Shown here piece after piece: positions 31,245 through 40,887 of a stretch of 64,000 bases of DNA (position 1 is the stretch's first letter; each line of letters starts with the position of its first letter). A model generated the notes under the pieces. That model saw nothing but the letters and a program-made list of their open reading frames with translations. It searched no databases and was not told the DNA's origin. The translations under genes were made by a program, and so were the position numbers. This DNA is from Photorhabdus laumondii subsp. laumondii. GTDB lineage: Bacteria; Pseudomonadota; Gammaproteobacteria; Enterobacterales; Enterobacteriaceae. The DNA lies in the NCBI RefSeq assembly GCF_003343245.1, contig NZ_CP024901.1:4650001-4714000 (forward strand), read 5' to 3'.

Positions 31245-31550
31245 ATGTCAAAGATCAAAACTAATGAAGATCTACACGTTGAACTAAAATCACTCGCAGA
31301 TACACTGGAAGAAGTGATCAAAAGCTCTGGTGATAAATCCAAAGTCGAGCTGGAAGAACTTCGCGGCAAAGTAGAGGAAGTCATCAAAGATACTCGTTCT
31401 AAACTCAGCAATGCCAGTGATATGGTTGTTAAGAAAACAAAAGATATGGCGGGCCGTGCTGATGTCTACGTTCACGATAAACCTTGGGTAAGCATCGGTA
31501 TTGGTACTGTTGTCGGTGCCGTATTAGGTGTAGTGTTAGCTAAACGCTAA
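31245..31550 (+). CDS. yqjD: Ribosome-binding inner-membrane protein YqjD (DUF883)
   Basis: YqjD tethers ribosomes to the inner membrane in stationary phase in E. coli. The 101-aa product has a highly charged amphipathic N-terminal domain (residues 1-75, many Lys/Glu) and a C-terminal transmembrane helix (PWVSIGIGTVVGAVLGVVLAKR). A GAGGAG site precedes the ATG. It is followed without gap by yqjE and then yqjK, all likely one operon, RpoS-dependent in E. coli. Confidence 0.93.
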   Translation: MSKIKTNEDLHVELKSLADTLEEVIKSSGDKSKVELEELRGKVEEVIKDTRSKLSNASDMVVKKTKDMAGRADVYVHDKPWVSIGIGTVVGAVLGVVLAKR

Positions 31551-31551
31551 T

Positions 31552-31953
31552 ATGATCAACTCATCCAAATCTCAAGGCCCCGGTAAAGGGGTCCTTGACA
31601 TTCTCCAACGTATTGCCTCTGTTGTTATCGAGATAATAGAAACTCGTTTACAACTCATCGTTGTAGAGTTGGAAAAAGAAAAAGCCACTTTGATACAGCT
31701 GGTAGTCATAGCCAGCCTGACATTACTGCTCACCGCTTTCGGCCTCATGTGTTTACTTGTTATGATTTTTTGGGCTATCGATCCCAGCTGGCGTTTTACC
31801 GTATTAGCAAGTACTACTGGCACACTACTCGTTCTGGCGCTTATTGGCCTTATATGGACCATCAGGAAAGCGCGAAATTCAACATTACTTAGTGCAACTC
31901 GCGAGCAATTAAAGATAGACAGAGAAATGTTGGAGGATCATAGTAATGAGTAA
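31552..31953 (+). CDS. yqjE: Inner-membrane protein YqjE
   Basis: A 133-aa DUF1469/phage-holin-superfamily protein. It opens with SSKSQGPGKGVLDILQRI and VVELEKEKATLIQLVV, and two transmembrane helices follow (VVIASLTLLLTAFGLM and VLASTTGTLLVLALIGLIW). The ATG is one base after the yqjD stop; yqjK starts 8 bp inside its end. The role is unknown in the family. Confidence 0.92.
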   Translation: MINSSKSQGPGKGVLDILQRIASVVIEIIETRLQLIVVELEKEKATLIQLVVIASLTLLLTAFGLMCLLVMIFWAIDPSWRFTVLASTTGTLLVLALIGLIWTIRKARNSTLLSATREQLKIDREMLEDHSNE

Positions 31954-32206
31954 ACAACGCCAGAAAAAAAAGCTGAAAGAACAGCAGCTAATGAGAAATA
32001 TCCAACTACAACGCCTCGAACTCACCAACAATACACAGCTCTGGAAGAACCTCACTGAACCTTATGACAAAAGCTGGCAAAAGCTTTTGTCATTAAAACC
32101 CTATCTGGGACCTGCAATCCATGCTATCTCTTTGTATGGCCTTCGCCATCCTGTGAAATTTTATCATTTGTCTCGTCATATCATTCGACTATTGAAATGG
32201 AAATAG
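31946..32206 (+). CDS. yqjK: YqjK-like protein
   Basis: An 86-aa basic protein (KQRQKKKLKEQQLMRNIQLQ at the start), overlapping the yqjE end by 8 bp, which implies translational coupling. It matches the position of E. coli yqjK in the yqjD-yqjE-yqjK operon and has a similar Lys/Arg/Gln-rich helical N-terminus. Function unknown. Confidence 0.85.
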   Translation: MSKQRQKKKLKEQQLMRNIQLQRLELTNNTQLWKNLTEPYDKSWQKLLSLKPYLGPAIHAISLYGLRHPVKFYHLSRHIIRLLKWK

Positions 32207-32419
32207 TAATAATTCTTCATAATATCCCTCATTGATGATCACTTTAGTTGCTTACATTCAAAAACTTTGTATAAAATTGTTAATAATCCTTGCTTACAAC
32301 TAAGTTCATCTACCTTTAGTATACATTCCATCCGTTAATGATTAACAAATTGTGCTGTTTCGGGTTGGTACAAGTTAATCATCAAACAAACTATTATTAT
32401 TTTTCCTGTGTCTTAGGAG

Positions 32420-32821
32420 TTGTTAATGAAAAAATTTGAAGATAGTGCCCTGTTACTGGCTCGCATTTTGATGCCGATTCTATTTATCGTTGCAGGCTAT
32501 GGAAAATTAGGTGATTCCTACGCGGGTACCCAGCAATATATGAATGCTATGGGCGTCCCTAGTTTTCTATTACCACTGACGATCTTACTTGAATTAGGTG
32601 GTGGTCTGGCAGTTCTGTTTGGTTTGTTAACCCGTACCACCGCGTTATTTACCTTTGGCTTCTGTGTCCTGACTGCCATCCTCTTCCACAGCAATTTTGC
32701 TGAAGGCATGAACCAAACTATGTTTCTCAAGAACCTGACTATTGGTGGCGGTTATCTGTTACTGGCTATCATCGGCCCAGGTAAATTCAGTATCGACCAC
32801 CTGATAAAAAGAAACTGGTAA
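32420..32821 (+). CDS. yqjF: DoxX-family membrane protein YqjF
   Basis: A 133-aa DoxX-family protein with about four transmembrane helices (LLLARILMPILFIVAGYGKL, LPLTILLELGGGLAVLFGLL, TALFTFGFCVLTAILFHSNF). It carries a Gly-rich LELGGGLAVLFGLLTRTTA block and FLKNLTIGGGYLLLAIIGPGK near the end. Position after yqjK matches E. coli. AGGAG precedes the ATG. Confidence 0.93.
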   Translation: MLMKKFEDSALLLARILMPILFIVAGYGKLGDSYAGTQQYMNAMGVPSFLLPLTILLELGGGLAVLFGLLTRTTALFTFGFCVLTAILFHSNFAEGMNQTMFLKNLTIGGGYLLLAIIGPGKFSIDHLIKRNW

Positions 32822-33023
32822 TATCTTGCTATGGCTGTTCTGAATCTGAAAAATAACCGCTCACAGGTAAAAGGTGAAACGATCAAAAGCTCAAAGATTT
32901 TATCAGCCAACTATCCAATATTGGGTCTAAAGATAAATAGTAATCCGGGGGATCTAGAAGATCTTTCGGCTTACTTTAGCCAATAGATCCAACTTTTATT
33001 AAATCATAGTGACTTTGGTAAGA
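32822..33023. other. Intergenic region after yqjF
   Basis: A 51-codon frame (32831-32986, starting MAVLNLKNNRS) is open but has no ribosome-binding site and no family I recognise, so I do not call it a gene. Confidence 0.4.
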
Positions 33024-33151
33024 TATACCCGTTATCTTTCAAGTTGCCTCTTTGTTGGCTGCGCTCGTTCACCCCGGTCACATAGTTTACTATTGCTCCC
33101 GGGGATTCGTTCCCTTGCCGTCGCGATACATCTTGAAATCTTTAGGGTATA
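33024..33151 (-). repeat. ERIC element, copy 4 (reverse orientation)
   Basis: About 128 bp, TATA-bounded, reading CCCGTTATCTTTCAAGTTGC in the plus strand, i.e. opposite to copies 1-3; core blocks TGCTCCCGGGGATTCG and CATCTTGAAATC. Confidence 0.9.
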
Positions 33152-33491
33152 TATTGACATCAGGGCAACCATTCTGACTTAGGGAAAAACCATTGGTGTT
33201 ATTGATAAATTCGAAAGTCTCCCTGTTTTCATCACTGTCTGGTACCCCAAAAATAGAATCATCAATACTCAGCGAATAGAAATCACAAAATTTAGATTAA
33301 GGCAAATTACACCTACCCATGATGTCTGCTCAAAAAGATTAACACAGCCAACCAGACAGTCTGCTGTACTGGCTGGCGCCATTTACGAATGTTAGATTCG
33401 TTGTGCCATAATTTCATATTTCGCTAAGCAATCATCGAATCATGTTTTTTTACAGCCTGTCTTCTAATTTGATTGCTCACATCGCTTCTAC
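33152..33491. other. Intergenic region between ERIC copy 4 and yhaJ
   Basis: No gene is supported. A weak stem (CAGCCA...TGGCTG near 33345-33375) lies downstream of the leftward yhaJ stop and could terminate it. Confidence 0.4.
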
Positions 33492-34388
33492 TTACCGACT
33501 AACAAACAATTTAGGGATTTCCCGCAAACACCAAGATTTAGCTTCCCCCATACTGTCTCGCCGCCATGCCATAATGACATTTGTCTCATGGCTATATTCA
33601 GAGCTAATCACCCGCAAACGCCCCTCAGTAATATCTTGTTCCACCATAGGATAAGGCATGGTAGCAACGCCCAACCCAGCCAAGAGAGCACGGCGTTTAT
33701 CTTCCAGAGAACTTACTGTTAAACGCTGTTGCTTATCTAACAACTGAACCGTTAATACCGGACGTTCCCTCGCTGTATCTGCCACAGCAATACCACGATA
33801 CTTCACTCTCGTGACATCAGATAAAGGCTCCGGCTCTTGATGTATAGGATGATCAGGGCTAGCAACATAGACATTGGTAATGCTGTAAAGCTGACGTGAA
33901 TTAATTTCTGCCGATGCGCGAAAATGCATATCTGGTGCAATAACAATATCCGCCCGACCCGTTTCCAGCCTCTCCCATGCCCCCGCCAAAACTTCTGTCA
34001 ATAAAGAGAGCTGAGTATTCGATTTTTGAGCAAGCTTTCCCACTAATGGAAATAATGAAGAAGCAGGAACCAACGCCTCACAAACAATTGTCAGGTGAGT
34101 TTCCCAACCTCGCGCTAATGCTTCTGCATCAGCCGTTAATTTATCAGCAGCTTCAAGCAATTGACGTCCACGCTCAAGCAGCATACGACCAACATTGGTG
34201 AATTTAGTTCTGTGACCCGAACGGTCAAACAGCACTACATCCAGCTCCTCTTCTAATTTTTGCATCGTATAGCTAAGTGCAGAAGGAACACGACCAAGCT
34301 CATCAGCGGCCGCAGCAAAACTTCCCCGCCGGTCAATCGCATCCATGACCCGGAGAGATTCCAGTGTAAGCGCTCGTTCTTTGCTCAT
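33492..34388 (-). CDS. yhaJ: LysR-family transcriptional regulator YhaJ
   Basis: A 298-aa LysR-type regulator: N-terminal winged helix-turn-helix (TLESLRVMDAIDRRGSFAAA, then LGRVPSALSYTMQKLEEELD) and a periplasmic-binding-like effector domain from about residue 90. Sequence and divergent pairing with the pirin gene match E. coli yhaJ-yhaK. In E. coli YhaJ regulates virulence, fimbriae and xenobiotic responses. The 110-bp divergent gap to yhaK probably holds its operator, though I find no clear T-N11-A site. Confidence 0.92.
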   Translation of the reverse strand: MSKERALTLESLRVMDAIDRRGSFAAAADELGRVPSALSYTMQKLEEELDVVLFDRSGHRTKFTNVGRMLLERGRQLLEAADKLTADAEALARGWETHLTIVCEALVPASSLFPLVGKLAQKSNTQLSLLTEVLAGAWERLETGRADIVIAPDMHFRASAEINSRQLYSITNVYVASPDHPIHQEPEPLSDVTRVKYRGIAVADTARERPVLTVQLLDKQQRLTVSSLEDKRRALLAGLGVATMPYPMVEQDITEGRLRVISSEYSHETNVIMAWRRDSMGEAKSWCLREIPKLFVSR

Positions 34389-34498
34389 ATTTTTCTCAAT
34401 CAGGAAATTTGAATATGCTGACCAGATTAACTGGCTAACATTTCGCCGTCCAGATAATTACTATTGTTTGTGTGTGTTTTTGTAAGGTAACCGCCATT

Positions 34499-35200
34499 AT
34501 GATTATAAATAGAACAGCAAAACAATGTGGGAAAGCTGACTATGGTTGGCTACAAGCTCGTTATACATTTTCATTTGGTCACTATTTTGACCCAAAGTTT
34601 TTAGGTTATGGCGCGCTACGTGTACTCAATCAAGAAGTCATTGCCCCCAAAGCCGCTTTCCAACCTAAATCCTATCCACATGTGGATATATTGAATATTA
34701 TTCTACAAGGTGAAGCAGAATACCGTGACAGCGAAGGCAACTATATCAGAGCCCGTAAAGGAGAATGTTTACTATTTTCTACCCGTCAAGGCATCAGCTA
34801 CAGTGAACATAATGCCAGTATTAATAAGCCACTAACGCGCTTGCAGCTTTGGCTGAATGCCTTTCCTCAGCAGGAAAGCTTACCATTGCAACGAATGGAA
34901 TTACCAGAACAACCACTGGCTATGCTAGCTTCTCCAACCGCAGAAGATGGCAGTATGCAATTACGTCAACAAGTGTGGGTAAATCATATTTCCCTTAATA
35001 AAAATCAATCTCATCATCTGCAATTGAAAGGAAAAAATGCCTATCTGCAATCTCTAAACGGAAATATAAAAATAAGAGGCAATTCTAAGGATAACAATTT
35101 AATTAAATGCGGAGATGGCGCTTTTATTCATGAAGAAAGTCGTCTGGTTTTAAAAGCAGATACGGAATTCCAAGGACTGTTAATTGATCTGGCTGCTTAA
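34499..35200 (+). CDS. yhaK: Pirin-family protein YhaK
   Basis: A bicupin pirin-family protein. E. coli YhaK is a cytoplasmic, redox-sensitive monomer of unclear function. The start at 34499 (MIINRTAKQCGKADYGWLQ) follows the E. coli protein; nine more codons are open upstream. Cupin blocks include QARYTFSFGHYFDP, PHVDILNIILQGEAEYRDSEGN and TRLQLWLNAFPQQE. Divergent from yhaJ, which may control it. Confidence 0.92.
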   Translation: MIINRTAKQCGKADYGWLQARYTFSFGHYFDPKFLGYGALRVLNQEVIAPKAAFQPKSYPHVDILNIILQGEAEYRDSEGNYIRARKGECLLFSTRQGISYSEHNASINKPLTRLQLWLNAFPQQESLPLQRMELPEQPLAMLASPTAEDGSMQLRQQVWVNHISLNKNQSHHLQLKGKNAYLQSLNGNIKIRGNSKDNNLIKCGDGAFIHEESRLVLKADTEFQGLLIDLAA

Positions 35201-35205
35201 AAAAG

Positions 35206-35240
35206 TGAAAGCCCCGTCAGATTCCAATCTAACGGGGCTA
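35206..35240. terminator. Shared terminator of yhaK and rnpB
   Basis: AAGCCCCGTCAGATT and AATCTAACGGGGCT form a stem with one mismatch, flanked by TTTTTT on the minus-strand side. It lies between the convergent yhaK stop and the rnpB 3' end. Confidence 0.85.
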
Positions 35241-35242
35241 AA

Positions 35243-35620
<378 letters not shown>

Positions 35621-35695
35621 GCGGCGGATTATAAGAGGTTTACCCAATAATGTATAGGCATTTACCGATTATCTGCCCTAATTTAGCAATTGCTA

Positions 35696-36562
35696 TCATT
35701 CTTCATTCTGTCCCAATCCATGACGATAAAGTGCATTTTTCTTCACACCATGAATCTCTGCTGCCAGTGCAGCCGCTTTTTTCAAGGGCAGTTCTTGTTG
35801 AAGAAGCGCCAGCGTTCTTAATGCCTCTGGAGGCAAAACATCGTCATCCAGTTTTTTATAGCCTTCAACGATCAATACCATTTCACCACGGCGACGGGTT
35901 TCATCTTCCTTCACCCACGCCAAAAGTTCACCTACTGGCATCCCCTGAATGGATTCCCAAGTCTTTGTCAATTCCCGCGCCAAAACGACGTAACGTTCAG
36001 CTCCCAACACCTCAACCATATCTTCTAAACTTTCGATCAGACGATGGGTGGATTCATAAAAAATTAATGTGCGTGGCTCCTGTTGCAAAGCCCGTAAAGT
36101 ATCTGTCCGACTTTTACGCTTTGCGGGCAGAAATCCTTCGTAACAGAAACGATCTGATGGCAGACCAGCAGCAGACAAGGCGGTTATCGCCGCACAAGGT
36201 CCTGGAAGTGGGACAACATGAATACCGGCTTCACGGCAACGGCGAACCACATGGTAACCAGGATCATTAATCAGCGGCGTTCCTGCATCAGAGACTAATG
36301 CAATACTTTGCCCTTGTTGGAGTTTTGTAATTAATTGATCTGCTTTCTGCTGTTCATTATGATCATGAAGTGCGAACATGCGTGCATTAATGGCAAAATG
36401 TTGAAGCAACAAGCCAGTATGTCGCGTATCTTCGGCTGCAATCAGATCGACATGCTCAAGAACTTCAAGCGCACGCTGAGTGATATCACCCAAGTTTCCA
36501 ATGGGGGTTGGCACAACATATAGCGTGGATGTCGTAACCACTGCTCGATTAGGTTGATTCAT
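35696..36562 (-). CDS. rsmI: 16S rRNA (cytidine1402-2'-O)-methyltransferase RsmI
   Basis: RsmI methylates the ribose of C1402 in the ribosomal decoding centre. The 288-aa product is a SPOUT-unrelated tetrapyrrole-methylase-fold enzyme: [22 protein letters not shown] and the phosphate-binding [22 protein letters not shown] are diagnostic, with [19 protein letters not shown]. It is divergent from lpoA with overlapping 5' regions (the lpoA frame opens inside its start), as in E. coli. Confidence 0.97.
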   Translation of the reverse strand: MNQPNRAVVTTSTLYVVPTPIGNLGDITQRALEVLEHVDLIAAEDTRHTGLLLQHFAINARMFALHDHNEQQKADQLITKLQQGQSIALVSDAGTPLINDPGYHVVRRCREAGIHVVPLPGPCAAITALSAAGLPSDRFCYEGFLPAKRKSRTDTLRALQQEPRTLIFYESTHRLIESLEDMVEVLGAERYVVLARELTKTWESIQGMPVGELLAWVKEDETRRRGEMVLIVEGYKKLDDDVLPPEALRTLALLQQELPLKKAAALAAEIHGVKKNALYRHGLGQNEE

Positions 36563-36625
36563 TGTTTCATCCGAATGGCCGATTTAAAATTGAGCATCTT
36601 TGAAAAAAACATCGCTGGATACAGT

Positions 36626-38368
36626 ATGCTTTCCTCAATTTTTGTGCGTATCAAAACTGGTTTAGTCTGTTCAGCTATGCTGGCAGTCATGATCATCGCA
36701 GGATGTACCGTACCTGACCAACAGGGACAACAACCTTCGCAAACTCAGGACAAAATCAGTACAGAAATCGCCCGTTATCAATCTATCATTGATGCCGCTC
36801 ATGGCGAACCTTCTCTTGATGTCATCCGTGCTTATATCGCTCAGGAACCACTCGTGAAAGAGAGTGCGGTTCGTCAAAAAAATATCGATGATACCTGGCA
36901 AATGCTGACCCGTCTTTCACCACAAGAGCGCCGTGGGTTGGTCATCAACGCTGATGAAAATGTTCTGCAAGGCTGGCTGGACTTACTCAGTGCCTATCAG
37001 GATAACAAACAGGACTCCGACAAACTACAGGCAGCTATCCGTGACTGGAAAATTCGCTATCCACAAAACCCTGCTGTACAGTCACTCCCAACTCAGTTAC
37101 AGCCAGCAGCCATCCAACAGCAAGATACGAATATCCGTATTGCTCTGTTCCTGCCATTAAGCGGCCAAGCAAAAGTATTCGGTGAAGCCATTCGCCAAGG
37201 TTTTCTTGATGCTCAGGCCGGTTTACCAAGTCCATCATTGCCAACAGAAAACCCGGAAAATTTATCTATAACAGACAGTGATAGTGCGTCAGATAGCGTG
37301 GCTTCTACCAATATGTCCCCTAGTGAAGGGGCGATCATAAACTCAGCAATACCAGCCACTCAAACAACACCTGTCATAGCCAATGCGCCGATTAACACAC
37401 AACAGGTCAAAATCTATGACACAACAAGCCAGCCATTGGAAAACTTATTTATTCAGGCTAAGCAGGATGGTGTGAATTTAATTGTCGGGCCGTTACTTAA
37501 GCCAGATGTGGTTAAACTCGTTCAGATAAATGCGGCATTAAACATGCTAGTACTTAACGAGTTAGACAATGCTCAACCACACTCTAATATCTGCTATTTT
37601 TCTTTGTCACCAGAAGATGAAGCGAAAAATGCTGCGGAACATATTTGGCAGCAACAAAAACAGAATCCTCTGATTTTGGTCCCCAGAGGGACTTTTGGTG
37701 ATCGCATTGCCAACGCCTTTGCACAGGAATGGCAAAAACAAGGGGGACATACTGTTCTGCAACAAACTTTTGGCTCTTCTGCCGAACTGAAACAATTAAT
37801 TAATAGAGGTACCGGTATTCGCTTGACCGGAACAGCCGTCAATGTCACCAGCAATCAACCTACATCAATCGCTATTGGTGATCTGGAAATCCCCCAGATA
37901 AACACCGATGTCGTTCCTACTTCTACTGGCGGCTCAGTGGATGCAGTTTATATTGTTTCTACCCTGGATGAACTGACGCTAATTAAGACAATGATTGATA
38001 TGGCAATCAGTTCCCGCGATAAGCCCGCCCTTTACGCAAGTTCCCGCAGTAATCAGGCGGGCGTCGGTCCCGATTTCCGCCTGGAGATGGAAGGAATGCA
38101 ATTCAGTGACATTCCCTTAATCGCCGGTGCTAACTTGCCACTGATGCAGCAAGCAGTCAGTAAATTTGCGAATGATTACTCTTTGATGCGCCTTTACGCT
38201 ATGGGTATTGACGCCTGGTCATTAGCAAATCAATTCAGTCAAGTTCAGCTTCAAAGTGATTTCCATCTCAATGGTGCTTCTGGAGTGCTGTCCGTTCAGG
38301 AAAACTGCACCATTTTCCGACAACTCTCATGGATGCAATATCATCAAGGCCAAATCACTGCGATTTAA
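36626..38368 (+). CDS. lpoA: Penicillin-binding protein activator LpoA, shortened TPR domain
   Basis: LpoA is an outer-membrane lipoprotein that reaches through the periplasm to activate PBP1A. Start at 36626 (MLSSIFVRIKTGLVCS) gives a lipoprotein signal ending at Cys27 (IIAGC). The C-terminal substrate-binding-like domain is full length (KIYDTTSQPLENLF, LIVGPLLKPDVV, NICYFSLSPEDEAK, YALSLM... through WMQYHQG). The N-terminal TPR domain is short: after Cys27 only about 23 residues precede ARYQSIIDAAHGEPSLDVI, which aligns with E. coli residues near 145. Total length is 580 aa against 678 in E. coli as I recall, so about 98 residues of TPR repeats are missing. A Thr/Ser/Pro-rich linker follows about residue 200. 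Confidence 0.93.
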   Translation: MLSSIFVRIKTGLVCSAMLAVMIIAGCTVPDQQGQQPSQTQDKISTEIARYQSIIDAAHGEPSLDVIRAYIAQEPLVKESAVRQKNIDDTWQMLTRLSPQERRGLVINADENVLQGWLDLLSAYQDNKQDSDKLQAAIRDWKIRYPQNPAVQSLPTQLQPAAIQQQDTNIRIALFLPLSGQAKVFGEAIRQGFLDAQAGLPSPSLPTENPENLSITDSDSASDSVASTNMSPSEGAIINSAIPATQTTPVIANAPINTQQVKIYDTTSQPLENLFIQAKQDGVNLIVGPLLKPDVVKLVQINAALNMLVLNELDNAQPHSNICYFSLSPEDEAKNAAEHIWQQQKQNPLILVPRGTFGDRIANAFAQEWQKQGGHTVLQQTFGSSAELKQLINRGTGIRLTGTAVNVTSNQPTSIAIGDLEIPQINTDVVPTSTGGSVDAVYIVSTLDELTLIKTMIDMAISSRDKPALYASSRSNQAGVGPDFRLEMEGMQFSDIPLIAGANLPLMQQAVSKFANDYSLMRLYAMGIDAWSLANQFSQVQLQSDFHLNGASGVLSVQENCTIFRQLSWMQYHQGQITAI

Positions 38369-38378
38369 TTAAGTAACT

Positions 38379-38400
38379 TGCCGCTTGTCACCAAGCGGCC
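38379..38400 (+). terminator. lpoA hairpin
   Basis: GCCGCTTG and CAAGCGGC pair around TCACC, followed by CTTTC, 11 bp past the lpoA stop. It could attenuate read-through into yraN. Confidence 0.65.
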
Positions 38401-38411
38401 TTTCAATTCAA

Positions 38412-38825
38412 ATGACTCATTTCAGAATGAGAATAAAAAGTAGGATGAAAATAAAAAAGCTGACAAGTTATTTGCTGGGGCGCAACTATGAAGCGCAGGC
38501 AAAGTTGTTTTTACAAAAACAAGGATTATCTTTTATCGCCGCAAATGTGAAAGTTCACGGTGGTGAAATTGACCTGATTATGAAAGACAAGCAAACTTGG
38601 GTCTTTATTGAAGTCCGTTTTCGCAAATCAGGACAATATGGAGATGCATTGGCGACAATCACTCGTAGCAAGCGTAAAAAATTATTACACGCTGCCGCAG
38701 TTTGGCTGTTTCAACGAGGTGAATGTTTTGAAACCTCTTCTTGTCGCTTTGATATTTGTGCTATTACTGGTCAACAATTTGAATGGTTGCAAAATGCCTT
38801 CAATCAAAATGAGTTCACTCGTTAA
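38412..38825 (+). CDS. yraN: UPF0102 protein YraN
   Basis: A YraN/UPF0102-family protein with a restriction-endonuclease-like fold. Conserved blocks are LGRNYEAQAKLFLQKQGL, VKVHGGEIDLIMKDKQTWVFIEVRFRK and ITRSKRKKLLHAAAVWL. The GGEIDLI...EVR pattern includes the acidic residues of the nuclease core, but activity is unproven in the family. The N-terminus is uncertain: ATGs at 38412, 38427 and 38445 are in frame and none has a clear ribosome-binding site. It lies between lpoA and diaA, as in E. coli. Confidence 0.92.
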   Translation: MTHFRMRIKSRMKIKKLTSYLLGRNYEAQAKLFLQKQGLSFIAANVKVHGGEIDLIMKDKQTWVFIEVRFRKSGQYGDALATITRSKRKKLLHAAAVWLFQRGECFETSSCRFDICAITGQQFEWLQNAFNQNEFTR

Positions 38826-38849
38826 AATGATACTGAGTAGGTTATAAAC

Positions 38850-39440
38850 GTGCTGGATAGAATTAAAGTCTGTTTTACAGAAAGTATTCAAACTCAGATT
38901 GCAGCCGCAGAAGCATTACCTGATGCTATCTCGCGAGCGGCAATAATGATGGTTCAGTCATTACTGAATGGTAACAAAATCCTTTGCTGTGGTAATGGAG
39001 GCTCAGCAGCGACTGCCCAACGGTTTGCTGCCAATATGATTAACCGGTTTGAAACTGAGCGCCCAAGCCTGCCCGCATTGTCACTTAACGCAGACAATGT
39101 GGTCATCACTGCGATTTCAAGCAATAAACAGCATGATGAAATTTATGCTAAACAGGTACGGGCATTAGGTCAGCCAGGCGATGTGTTATTAGCGATTTCC
39201 ACACATGGTAATAGCCGTGATATTGTCAAAGCCGTTGAAGCCGCCGTAACCCGCGATATGACAATTGTCGCCCTTACTGGCTATGATGGTGGTGAGCTTG
39301 CCGGCTTACTCGGGCCACAAGACGTAGAGATTCGTATTCCATCTCATCGCAGTACCAGAATTCAAGAAGTTCATATGCTAACAGTTAACTGCTTATGTGA
39401 CTTAATCGATAATACACTTTTTCCCCATCAGGATGACTAA
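38850..39440 (+). CDS. diaA: DnaA initiator-associating protein DiaA
   Basis: DiaA is a SIS-domain tetramer that binds DnaA and promotes timely initiation at oriC. The 196-aa product resembles phosphoheptose isomerase Gmh[41 protein letters not shown] and [18 protein letters not shown]. It starts with GTG at 38850, preceded by AGGTTA; no nearby ATG preserves the N-terminal helix. dolP starts 10 bp after its stop. Confidence 0.94.
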   Translation: MLDRIKVCFTESIQTQIAAAEALPDAISRAAIMMVQSLLNGNKILCCGNGGSAATAQRFAANMINRFETERPSLPALSLNADNVVITAISSNKQHDEIYAKQVRALGQPGDVLLAISTHGNSRDIVKAVEAAVTRDMTIVALTGYDGGELAGLLGPQDVEIRIPSHRSTRIQEVHMLTVNCLCDLIDNTLFPHQDD

Positions 39441-39450
39441 GGAGCCAATA

Positions 39451-40026
39451 ATGCGATTTTTCTCCCTATTAGCCACGATTTGTGCTGCTGTAATGTTGCA
39501 AGGATGTATTGGTGCGGTCGTGGTCAGTTCTACTGCCGTAGCGACAAAAACCGCAACCGATCCCCGCACTATTGGTCAGCAGGTTGACGATAGTACTCTC
39601 GAAGCCCGTGTCAGTAATGCGCTTAACAAAGATAAGCAGCTCAAAGAGCAAACCCGTATTATTACCACTGCCTATCAAGGAAAAGTTTTACTGACAGGCC
39701 AAAGCCCAGACTCAAGCCTTCCAGAGCGTGCTAAACAGATAGCATCACGTGTTGATGGAGCACACACCGTTTACAATGAAATTCGTCAGGGGAAACCTGT
39801 TGAATTAGGTACTGCTTCTAAGGATACCTGGGTTACAACTAAAGTACGCTCAAAAATCCTGGCTAGTGACTCGGTTAAGTCTTCTAACATAAAAGTCGTT
39901 ACGGAAAACGGCGAAGTCTTTCTACTGGGCATTCTGACCAAACAAGAGGGTAATGCCGCCGCGAAAATTGCCAGCGAAACTAACGGTGTTAAGCGAGTAA
40001 CAACCGCATTTACTTATTTGAATTAA
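39451..40026 (+). CDS. dolP: BON-domain outer-membrane lipoprotein DolP
   Basis: DolP (YraP) is an outer-membrane lipoprotein that maintains envelope integrity and supports the BAM complex; in E. coli it is sigma-E-regulated. The signal peptide ends at Cys19 (LQGC). Two BON domains follow: DDSTLEARVSNALNKDKQL at about residue 45-115 and DTWVTTKVRSKILASDSVKS at about 125-190. Start at 39451 has AAGGAG 9 nt upstream; six further codons are open upstream. The diaA-dolP order matches E. coli. Confidence 0.94.
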   Translation: MRFFSLLATICAAVMLQGCIGAVVVSSTAVATKTATDPRTIGQQVDDSTLEARVSNALNKDKQLKEQTRIITTAYQGKVLLTGQSPDSSLPERAKQIASRVDGAHTVYNEIRQGKPVELGTASKDTWVTTKVRSKILASDSVKSSNIKVVTENGEVFLLGILTKQEGNAAAKIASETNGVKRVTTAFTYLN

Positions 40027-40157
40027 ATATATTGATTGAAAGTGATGACACGATAAATCTGTCAAACATTCAGGTATCAGGCCGCGTCATTTTTTGGCGC
40101 TGGCGTTTTACCCTTTTCATCATCTCACGTCAAACTGAATAACTTCTCATTCTTCCT

Positions 40158-40883
40158 TCAATCATCTTTCATTAACCCATTTTTCTCAAGATAACTCCCC
40201 CCGCCCAACAACCGCATTTGCCGCAAAATCCATTGCTGACGCTGTAAGACATAAGCCGAAGGTGAGTTAACTTTATAGCGGTGTGGATTAGGCAATACAG
40301 CAGCAAGTAAAGCCGCTTCTGATGCCGTCAATTTACTGGCTGATTTATGAAAATAGTGTTTAGATGCCTCTTCAACACCAAAAATGCCATCACCAAATTC
40401 TGCTATGTTAAGGTAAACAGTCAGAATTCTACTTTTTGACCATCCCAGTTCAATAGCAAAGGTCATCCCGGCTTCCAACCCTTTTCTTAACCAACTACGT
40501 CCGTCCCACAAAAATAAATTTTTGGCCGTTTGCTGAGAAATCGTTGAAGCCCCTCTAAGTCTGCCTGAATGATTTTGATTACGCTCAAGTACACTTTCGA
40601 TAGCATCAAAGTCAAATCCCCAATGTTGTGGGAATTTCTGATCTTCCGCAGCAATAACAGCCAATGCGATATTTGGCGATATTTGTCCTTGCCCTACCCA
40701 GTCAGAATGAGATACATAAGAAAAATTAACCGATAACCAAGCACTAATCTGGCGCTCAACCATAACCATGGAAAACGGCACTGGCAAAAATGAAAATGCA
40801 ACAACAGAAACTATCCATAAGATAATAACTGAGATTGCGATTTTTTTAAGCCAGTACCATAAAAATTGAAAAGGATTTCGCAT
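40158..40883 (-). CDS. mtgA: Monofunctional peptidoglycan glycosyltransferase MtgA
   Basis: MtgA polymerises lipid II into glycan strands at the inner membrane and is a GT51 enzyme without a transpeptidase domain. An N-terminal transmembrane helix (residues 12-35) is followed by GT51 motifs: [16 protein letters not shown] (with the catalytic Glu), [36 protein letters not shown] and [20 protein letters not shown]. 241 aa matches E. coli. It starts four bases after the elbB stop, so the pair is co-transcribed. Confidence 0.95.
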
Positions 40884-40887
40884 CCAG

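Noticed and set aside
32831..32986. 51-codon ORF after yqjF
   Set aside because: No ribosome-binding site and no recognisable family; not supported.
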